A stretch of 64,000 bases of DNA from Podaxis mareebaensis. Its lineage: Eukaryota; Basidiomycota; Agaricomycetes; Agaricales; Agaricaceae. The notes beneath the pieces are model-generated. The model searched no databases. It was not told where the DNA came from and worked only from the letters and a program-made list of their open reading frames with translations. Positions within the stretch are counted from its first letter, which is position 1; every line of letters begins with the position of its first letter. The stretch covers positions 21,506 to 85,505 of the forward strand of contig JAEUWP010000125.1 in assembly GCA_018524725.1 (NCBI GenBank). Direction: 5' to 3'. The translations under genes and the position numbers were made by a program. Shown here piece by piece: positions 57,501 through 64,000 of this stretch.

Positions 57501-59171
57501 ACGGGTGAGGTCGAGGCTACATTCGAGGGCCACTCAGGTTTGGTGACATCTGTTGCTTTTTCGCATGACAACACGCGAGTTGCCTCGGGATCGGGCGATC
57601 GGACGATCAGGATTTGGGGTGCGAGGACGGGCGAGGTGGAGGCTATATTCGAGGGCCACACAAGTTGGGTGACATCCGTTGCTTTTTCGCATGACAGCAT
57701 GCGAGTTGTCTCGGGATCGGGTGATTCGACGATCAGGATTTGGAACGCAGGGACGAGCAGGGTGGAGGCTATATTCAAAGGCCACACAAATTCGGTGGAA
57801 TCTGTTACTTTTTCCAATGACGATGCACGAGTTGTCTCGGGATCGTATGATGGGACAATCAGGATTTGGAATGTGAGGACGGGCGAGATGGAGGCTATAT
57901 TCGAGGCTCACACAAATTCGGTGGAATCTGTTGGCTTTTCGCATGACGACACGCGAGTTGTCTTGGGATTGGATGATCAAACGATCAGGGTTTGGAATAT
58001 GAGGACGGGCGAGACAGAGGCCACATTCAAAGGCCACACAGATTCGGTGGCATCTGTTGCTTTTTCCAATGACGACACACGAGTTGTCTCGGGGTCGTAT
58101 GATGGGACAATCAGGATTTGGAATGCGAGGACGGGCGAGGCGGAGGCTACATTTGAGGGCCACACAGGTTTGGTTATGTCTGTTGCTTTTTCGCATGACG
58201 ACACGCGAGTTGTCTCGGGATCGAATGATCGGACGATCAGAATTTGGAATACGAGGACGGGTGAGGTGGCGCGAGTTGTCTCAGGATCGGTGGATGACAC
58301 AATCAGCATTTGGAATGCGAGGGCGGACGAGGTGGAGGCTATGGGCCACACACGTTGGGTCAGATCTGTTGCTTTTTCGCATGACAATACACGAGTTGTC
58401 TCGGGATCGGTTGACAAGACGATCAGGATTTGGAATGCGAGGACGGGTGAGGTGGAGGCCATATTCAAGGGCCACACAGATTTGGTGATGTCTGTTGCTT
58501 TTTCGCAAGACGACACGCGAGTTGTCTCGGGATCATATGATCAGACGATTAGGATTTGGAATACGAAGACAGGCGAGGCCGAGGCTATATTCGAGGGCCT
58601 CGCAAATTCGGTGGAATCTGTTGGCTTTTCGCATGACGACACGCGAGTTGTCTCCGGATCGGGTGATGGGACGATCAGGATTTGGAATGTGAGGAGGGGC
58701 GAGGTGGAGGCTACATTCGAGGGCCACATGAATACGGTGACATCCGTTTCTTTTTCGCATGACAACACGCGAGTTGTTTCGGGATCGGGTGATGGGACGA
58801 TCAGGGTCTGGAATGCGAGGACGGGCGAGGTTGAGGCTACATTCGAGGGCCACACAGATACGGCGACATCTGTTGCTTTTTCGCATGATGACAGCCAAGT
58901 TGTTTCGTCACAGGCCGGCATTGTTGAAATTTGGAATTTGGCCTCCAAAGCACCCGACCGTCTGGCTAAGGATTCACATGATGAACACCCTCTCCAGTCC
59001 CATACTTCGCTTTCCTTCTCTCATGATCACCATTGGGTTCTGGGTGCAGATTGTCACTGCTGGATCCCCCCTCCTTATCGTGCTATCGGCTCACATGCAT
59101 ATTCTGGTGACAAAGCCTGTTTTGGATATGGTTCTGGCCTTGTAGTTATTCTGAACATAACCTCTGTATAG
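54560..59171 (+). CDS. STAND/NLR-like protein: helical domain, NACHT NTPase, WD40 repeats, 1434 aa
   Basis: A signal-transducing NTPase of the fungal NWD (HET-D/HET-E-like) architecture, presumably a cytosolic sensor. Seven exons join in phase: 54560..54940, 54991..55121, 55181..55319, 55379..55426, 55462..55495, 55550..57117 and 57168..59171. Residues about 85-235 form a helical bundle (LKDCSDLCPPLKITAAVISTIYKIYD, LVELKKRSNAILSLVQRYKD, LVEAIQHLEDRPLATRIAE) similar in pattern to MLKL-N/HeLo-like four-helix domains. The NACHT domain has Walker A GMAGTGKST at about 299-307, Walker B VVVIDALDEC at about 402-411, and KFFLTSRAD. A helical linker follows to about 848, then WD40 repeats to the end. 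No stop or frame error is seen, unlike the NACHT copy at 48-50 kb. Family assignment is firm; the helical-domain comparison is an inference. Confidence 0.92.
57417..58862 (+). repeat. Tandem 126-bp (42-aa) near-identical WD40 units
   Basis: Twelve units follow the pattern V-x-SVAFSHDDTRVVSGSxDxTIRIWNARTGEVEAxFEGHTxx. Most differ from one another at only a few, mainly the same, positions: residue 2 after V, the two residues before D-x-TIR, and the two after GHT. Units 7 and 8 together lack 22 residues (66 bp, in frame) and unit 8 is reduced to RVVSGSVDDTISIWNARADEVEAMGHTRW. A less regular thirteenth unit and a divergent cap follow. Confidence 0.9.
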
Positions 59172-59330
59172 CATTGTCATCTAGCTTATGAACTTCGATA
59201 CTGAGTAGATACGGCATAAAATTGTGCAACCTCAATCCCTGATAAGTTCAAAGGGCGGTCACATTGACAGAAAGCAAAGAATTCCTCGGCTGAGTCTGAT
59301 TGAAGTTTAGGCACAATGGAGATCATGCCC
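59172..59330 (-). pseudogene. Relic resembling the C-terminus of the NACHT pseudogene
   Basis: The minus-strand reading EEFFAFCQCDRPLNLSGIEVAQFY (about 59210-59285) matches the end of the broken NACHT gene at 48030-50065 (ETFFAICQWNRPLDSPVSAV, about 48370-48440). The DNA is also alike (GGGCGGTCACATTGACAGAAAGCAAAGAA versus GGGCGGTTCCACTGACAGATGGCAAAGAA). It is fused in frame behind the GPI13 relic, so this is a breakpoint between two unrelated genes. Confidence 0.5.
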
Positions 59331-60650
59331 CAGGTTTGCTGGAGTGTGAACCATGTAGAGTCAAGTTCGGAGCCTGAGGAGGATGCGCGGTAGGTTTGGA
59401 GGTATTGGTGGACTTGGAGGGAGTTGAGGGTTAGTGCTTTTTCAAGTTCCAGTTCATTGTTGGGTTGGCGGTTTTTTTTCGGTGGGTTTTTTGGTGGAGA
59501 AATGCCAGAAGAGTTCGGGAATGACACTTCCGAGGTTGTTGTATGGGATTGGCAAACCCAATAACATGCTTAGGCTTCGTACCAAGTCGATTTGCTGCAC
59601 AGACCTCCAGGGCGTTTTCTCCCCCTGGGAATGTTTTGTACCCGACTAATCCTGGAAAGATCTCCCGGCCTAGAGTAGTGTCCATTAACGCCGGGCCTTT
59701 GGAATAGATCCACAAAGCGGACGAAGTTTCGAGAATACCGTCCCTTCCACGCTCTCCGGCGCGGTTCATCCCGTGATCACCCAATACGACGAATAAAGTC
59801 TTGTCATCCAGCAGTTGAACAACTTGGCGAAGTGCGGTATCGAGTTGTGTTAGTTTGGCATGCATTGAAGGATGGAATGGGCCAACGCGATGTCCGACAA
59901 GGTCTACACCAAGAAAATGTCCTATAAGAATGTCGAATTGGTCTGTAGTGTTAGGTCGGGGGAGGTTTGAATGAGAGCGGCGGAGGAACAGGAAGAGGTG
60001 TGTGAGGACGCCAGTGTCAACCGTATGTAAGTCTTCCACGTTGAAAGAGCCGCATGGAAATGTAAGGTTCAGACGGAATGAAGAGGGGAAGACAGAGAGC
60101 CATGTGTCATCGCCCATGAACGTGATCTGCGCACACCCAGGCCATTAACATACAGGGTACCCTAGTAGAATGTATCGGACGTACGGACTTATTAGCCAAT
60201 TGCATCTGCTTCACGATTGAACCCTCCAAAACCGCGGATCCCTAAAATTGCTTCTCATATCCACAAGGTGGGCAATGAATCCAGTGGTCAGAACCTTGAT
60301 CCTTTGCAAGGTCGCCGTCAGCGGGTCCGCATACGCACTAAACAAGGATGAATGTCCTGGATGCGTTTTTGTCAGCTCTGCAGGAAGAGTCAATACACTA
60401 TGGTGATATGGGTTCCGTGTTTCTGGTGGATTGGGTGAACAAAAGTCGAAACGGAGTGCGTCGACTATGAGAATGACGGCACGCTTATGTGTTTGATGAG
60501 GACGCTAGTGTACATTTGGGTGTGGTTCTGAGGCATCTGAGAGGGCAAATCAGCTGAGCAGGAAGCCGCAGGAGAAGAAGAAGACCGTGGCAAAGTGGAT
60601 GAGGACGAGCCAGGTCACCAGTCCAGCACTCATGGAAGCGGAAGGAGGTA
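59310..60650 (-). pseudogene. GPI ethanolamine phosphate transferase 3 (GPI13/PIG-O) N-terminal pseudogene
   Basis: The intact enzyme adds phosphoethanolamine to the third mannose of the GPI anchor in the ER. Here the order of motifs is right: signal-anchor (WLVLIHFATVFFFSCGFLLS), RAVILIVDALRFDF, LTLPAELTKTHPGHSSLFSAYADP-TATLQRIK, MGDDTWLSVFP, FNVEDLHTVD, IGHFLGVDLVGHRVGP, VVLGDHGMNRAGERG, LWIYSKGP, QQIDLVRSLSMLLGLPIPYNNLG, and LNSLQVHQYLQTYRASSSG. Breaks are TGA at 60550-60552 (FLLS-stop-FALS, where Arg is expected), a frame slip near 60240 (before VLEGSIVKQMQLANK) and another in the G5 run near 59621. The metal-site Asp and the catalytic region are recognisable, but the membrane half of the protein is absent. 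Confidence 0.8.
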
Positions 60651-61150
60651 AATGGGCGTGGGAGTATTCAGATTCATGGATCTTTAGATCTTGCTCTCAG
60701 ATGCCGAGAGATATCAGTATCGAACGCTTGGATGCGAGATAGAGTATGCCAGTTAATCCATATTCAAACCTTCAAATGTATTCCAGCAAACGAAAAAACC
60801 AAGACTACAAACTGAATACCAAGCCAGTAGGACCTTCCCATCTCTAAAGAAATGAAAACTATCCACGTCGTCGATCCTCTTCTCCCCGCCACCACCACCC
60901 CTCCCCAAATCTCAACCGATCCAAACACCCATCTGATTCAATCTCTCAACAAGCCTCCTAACTATACCACTCCCCACCATACCAGCACTCACACCAGGCG
61001 TACCCCAGGCCAAATCCGCAACACACGACTCGACAACGCAGTCATAACACTCGGTGCGAACACTTCCCACATCACCAAATGTCTCCGCAACACCGCCGCG
61101 CTCGTCGATGCGCAAGGAGTAGTTGTGTTGATCCAACTTCAACAGTAAGG
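60651..61150 (-). pseudogene. Copy 3 of duplicated segment, with C-terminus of the membrane-protein gene
   Basis: 60690-60850 repeats the intergenic block seen at 47.5 and 52.2 kb (ATCGAACGCTTGGAT, AAATGTATTCCAGCAAACG, CAAGCCAGTAGGACC). The following minus-strand reading ends GIVRRLVERLNQMGVWIG-stop, homologous to GVVRRVVERLGG-CLDG-stop at 52706. Confidence 0.5.
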
Positions 61151-61639
61151 AAATACAGTTGTGTGAAGATTGTTGTTAAAAGTGAGAAATATGCGATATC
61201 TGTACCTACGTAGCTTCTCTCCTTGTCGAGTTGGTTTAATTTTGCACTTGTTAGAAGGTTTTTAGAGGTGGGAGGGGAATTCAAAGACGATGGAGCCCGT
61301 TTTCATCCCCCGAGTAACCCACCCACCACCCAGTACCGAAAACGTACCAGCGTCGTTCAGCACTACGCTACTTACACTCCGAGGATACCGCACATCCTCA
61401 CTCAACACGAACCCCGTTCCCATTGTATAGAGAAAGCACTATTCTGATGGCCCGTATCGTAAAGCGTGATGAATGAGAGAAGGATAATAGGGAGAGTCGT
61501 AACGGAGGCCTTTGGTTCTTCTCCGTCTTCCTGTCCTCCCGTGGTTTTGTTAGTCTCGGTTGTGCTATTAGGATTCTAAGCCCTCCCAACAAATTTCTCA
61601 ACCTCTCGTACACCCCTAAGTATCCACCTTAAGATGCGG
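61151..61639. other. No gene seen between fragments
   Basis: Short frames only; no recognisable motif. Confidence 0.3.
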
Positions 61640-61990
61640 CACAAGCGCCACTGCACTCGGCCCAAGCACAACCTGACCAGGCAACGGCGGACACGAATAC
61701 CATCCCCCGCGAAGGCCAGCAGACAATACAAAAGATACGGTGTTCATATTCATTCGCGTGTCCAAGAATCGTTACTTATATTTTCGGTTTCTTCGTCCCC
61801 TATGGTGGTGATGAGGAAGTGGAAGTGGAGGTAGTGGAGATCGTAGGCAAAGTAGCCGACAACATAACCAACCAAAGCATAACTCGATACTCCCAAAGTG
61901 TAAAACAAATCCAACAAAAACTAGAGCTTATGCAGTACCAACACCAACCCTCCAAACATACCACTCTTACTCAACATCCCCACTTCTAGT
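61640..61990 (-). pseudogene. Fragment of the duplicated membrane-protein gene
   Basis: The minus-strand reading GYVVGYFAYDLHYLHFHFL ... DEETENISNDSW (about 61745-61880) is homologous to GYLSVGYFVYNLHYLQFNFA ... EETENANNDPW at 52800-52930. The pieces are separated from the C-terminal fragment by about 600 bp of unrelated sequence, so the copy is rearranged. Confidence 0.5.
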
Positions 61991-62199
61991 CTTGAAGGGG
62001 GTTTATTTCTGCGGCGAGAGAAAAGATGCGAGGCGTCAGCGTCCGTCTGACGAGGCTTCGACCCAGCTGATAGGGGTTGTAAGAGAGGGGATGGTATTCA
62101 CTGGTCTCCTCTGTAGATACATGACCGTATTTATATGAGACTGTACCTACGATTAAGGAGAACCGAAAGGAGTAATATAACTATTTTATGATGTACAAC

Positions 62200-62259
62200 G
62201 AGAGAGAGAGAGAGAGAGAAGAGAGAGAGAAGAGAGAGAAGAGAGAGAGAAGAGAGAGG
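62200..62259. repeat. (GA)n / GAGAA microsatellite
   Basis: About 60 bp of uninterrupted purines made of AGAGAG runs broken by single extra A residues (AGAGAGAA units). A slippage-prone simple repeat. Confidence 0.9.
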
Positions 62260-63080
62260 ATTGGTGGAAAACGGAGTGGAGGGGATGAACATGGCAGTTG
62301 AATGCCTGTTCTGCTCGACGCGACGTTGAGGCCAAGAGAAATCGAGCATGAAATTTGAAATAAACGAAAACGGAGGGGAAAGAAAAGTGAACTTATCCAT
62401 GATGCAAAGGGTTTCGGGTGCCCGTCGAGTTCGGCACGCACACCAGGTGCGTCGGCTATGTCGGTTGCACCGGCTATCTCGAAAAGTGGGTCCAGGGTCG
62501 TCAATACTTGCTGATTTTGGTGAACGTGGTTGGGAATGGAGTTGTCGAATGCTCGGGGTGTCGAGTGGGTGAAGGGGAGAGTGTCCAAATGGAGGCGAAA
62601 TGTCGGGGTTAGTGGGGAGAGGGTGATGGATGGGCGTTTGCGTTCAGACAGCGCCCGATCTCCACAGTCTCCTCAGCGTAAAGCTTGATTGCCCACAAAT
62701 CCGGACAGAGACGAACACACATCCCAAATCGGCCTAACGGACACTGCCCACCTCAAGCGTGTTCATCGATACACCCAAGATCAATTTGGGAACACTCACC
62801 TCAATGCGGAAGAGGATGAACACGCTTGTACCCGCTCCGAAAGCGATTTTCCACACTCAGGCGCAACTCCTTCCAAAACCTTCTCACCTTCACCCAATCC
62901 GTGTAACGTCGTCAACCCAAGATACACGAACCACGCGCTAAATCATCACCGCCAACCCAGCAACCGTAAGCACCGGAACAACCTGCACCAAGAAGGCTCT
63001 ACAAGCGGAGAGTGCTGTACAGTTCGTAATTTGCCATCACAGCCAGTTTCGCTTCTGGTGTGGTGGCTAACTGAGGTTTA
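62260..63080. other. Degraded sequence, no intact gene
   Basis: Frames are short on both strands. Placement between pieces of the duplicated membrane-protein gene suggests it includes decayed parts of that gene, but I could not align it with confidence. Confidence 0.3.
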
Positions 63081-63260
63081 GGTGCGATGTAGATGGCGTC
63101 TAGGTTTGTTGCAATGTGGACCGCGTAGACTCGAGTTCGGAGCCTGGGGAGGATGCGCAGTACGTTTGGAGGTATCGATAACTTTGGAGGGAATTGGGAG
63201 TTAGTATGTTGTAGAATTCAAGTTCGGTCTTGGGCGGGCGGGTTTTTTGGTGGGTCGTTT
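63081..63260 (-). pseudogene. Second GPI13/PIG-O fragment
   Basis: The minus-strand reading LTPNSLQSYRYLQTYCASSPGSELESTRSTLQQT-stop repeats the end of the first GPI13 relic (LTLNSLQVHQYLQTYRASSSGSELDSTWFTLQQTWG). The Trp codon after LQQT is a stop here, and downstream DNA still matches (CATCGCACCTAAACCTCAG versus CATTGTGCCTAAACTTCAA). Confidence 0.65.
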
Positions 63261-64000
63261 GGCTGTGGTGGCGGATAGCGAGCGGTATGATTCGAGTCCG
63301 AGAAATAATATCATGATGGTGCCAAACGCTCACCACTGTCTCTCTTTTGCCGCCCGATTGCGACCGCTTTTATGACGCATGTGCGCTATCCTACGGCCTA
63401 GCACACATTTCCACCTTGAGAGGTATCGTCATCTCGGCGGAGTGAGGAGTGAATTAGAGGAGGCCGTCCAGAGATATGAGATATGGCAGGTAATGGAACA
63501 CGAGTCATTTTTTCAAGCAGGGCTTCCAGCGATTTAGAGGGGAAATTGGGTAACAAAGAAGGCCTGGACGAGTCGAAGACACCTGCGAACCATGCGCAAG
63601 GTCGCTGGAGGCAACGGAAGACGTAGGGGAGAGGGAAGGGTTGCATTCGGCTCACAGGTCTGCTTCATATTCAATCCAAGAATCGGGGCACGAACCCCGG
63701 AGGCTGGCACAAGGCCAAATGTTTCGGGGCCTTGACGGGAGTCGCGGTGTTGAGACGATGGTATGCAGGGCGAATTAGCATGTGCTCGCTGTAGGTGTAA
63801 AAGACAACAAGTAGCCGTCGGTGTGGTAGTGAAGAAAGGTATCGTCTCTTGCAACGATAAAGAATGCGAGCACGGTTGCGTCCGTCAACCGTTGAGCTTC
63901 GTTGCCGAGTATGAGCGTCCTCGAGGGTAAAGATATGACGAAGAGAGGTGGTTTTTGAAAATTAAGGAAGGGTAGTTAGGAGACGTCGGAGGGTTTCCAG
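63261..64000. other. Right end of window, duplicated but non-coding
   Basis: 63530-63620 repeats 53640-53740 (GGGGAAATTGGGTAACA ... GCCTGGACGAGTCGAAGACACC ... CAAGGTCGCTGGA), the 5' side of the membrane-protein gene. Nothing coding is recognised to the end. Confidence 0.35.

Noticed and set aside
57417..58862. CRISPR-like array from the regular 126-bp repeat
   Set aside because: Eukaryotic coding WD40 units; there are no unique spacers.
57323..58948. Long minus-strand frames opposite the WD40 repeats
   Set aside because: They are antisense shadows kept open by the repeat periodicity and codon pattern of the sense gene.

Overview
The window looks like nuclear DNA from a mushroom-forming basidiomycete (Agaricomycetes). 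Genes are split by many introns of about 45-75 bp with GT-AG borders and are packed on both strands. Several protein families are typical of that class: multi-pass DUF6533/DUF6534-type membrane proteins, NACHT/WD40 STAND proteins and a fungal AIG1-like G-domain protein. All gene models were spliced by hand. Where a model is called clean, every exon phase was checked and the total is a multiple of three.

Region by region. 1-2.4 kb: the 3' end of an alpha/beta hydrolase, then degraded sequence. 2.4-10.3 kb: a disordered 532-aa protein, the splicing factor PRL1/Prp46 (minus), the transcription elongation factor TFIIS (plus; the two start codons lie 148 bp apart) and an unknown 372-aa protein. 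12.3-17.0 kb: a fungal multi-pass membrane protein, a Rab18-like GTPase and a DUF6534-type membrane protein. 17-21.9 kb: gene-poor, with a 1.2-kb inverted-repeat mobile element (A) at 19936-21136. 21.9-33.1 kb: a 19-exon GABA/choline-type amino-acid permease, a 1516-aa BAR-like protein with a long disordered tail, SUMO and a secreted M28 metallopeptidase. 34.4-37.4 kb: an alpha/beta-hydrolase pseudogene and a second, shorter copy (B) of the element. 38-47.5 kb: a 1230-aa membrane protein with a very long Ser-rich tail, a DUF6533-type membrane protein and an AlkB-like dioxygenase. 48-64 kb: a fast-evolving block with a broken NACHT gene, a broken AIG1-like GTPase gene, an intact-looking 1434-aa helical-NACHT-WD40 protein with near-identical WD repeats, broken GPI13/PIG-O copies and duplicated pieces of a membrane-protein gene.

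Housekeeping genes (PRL1, TFIIS, Rab18, SUMO, permease, M28, AlkB) sit in the left and middle parts. The right end is an accessory block of intracellular-receptor-type genes, pseudogenes and segmental duplications. The two most novel-looking items are the paired TA-flanked elements, which carry a conserved two-exon small gene with no recognisable transposase, and the NACHT-WD40 gene with its decayed relatives. Functions are inferred from motifs read by eye; no database search was possible.
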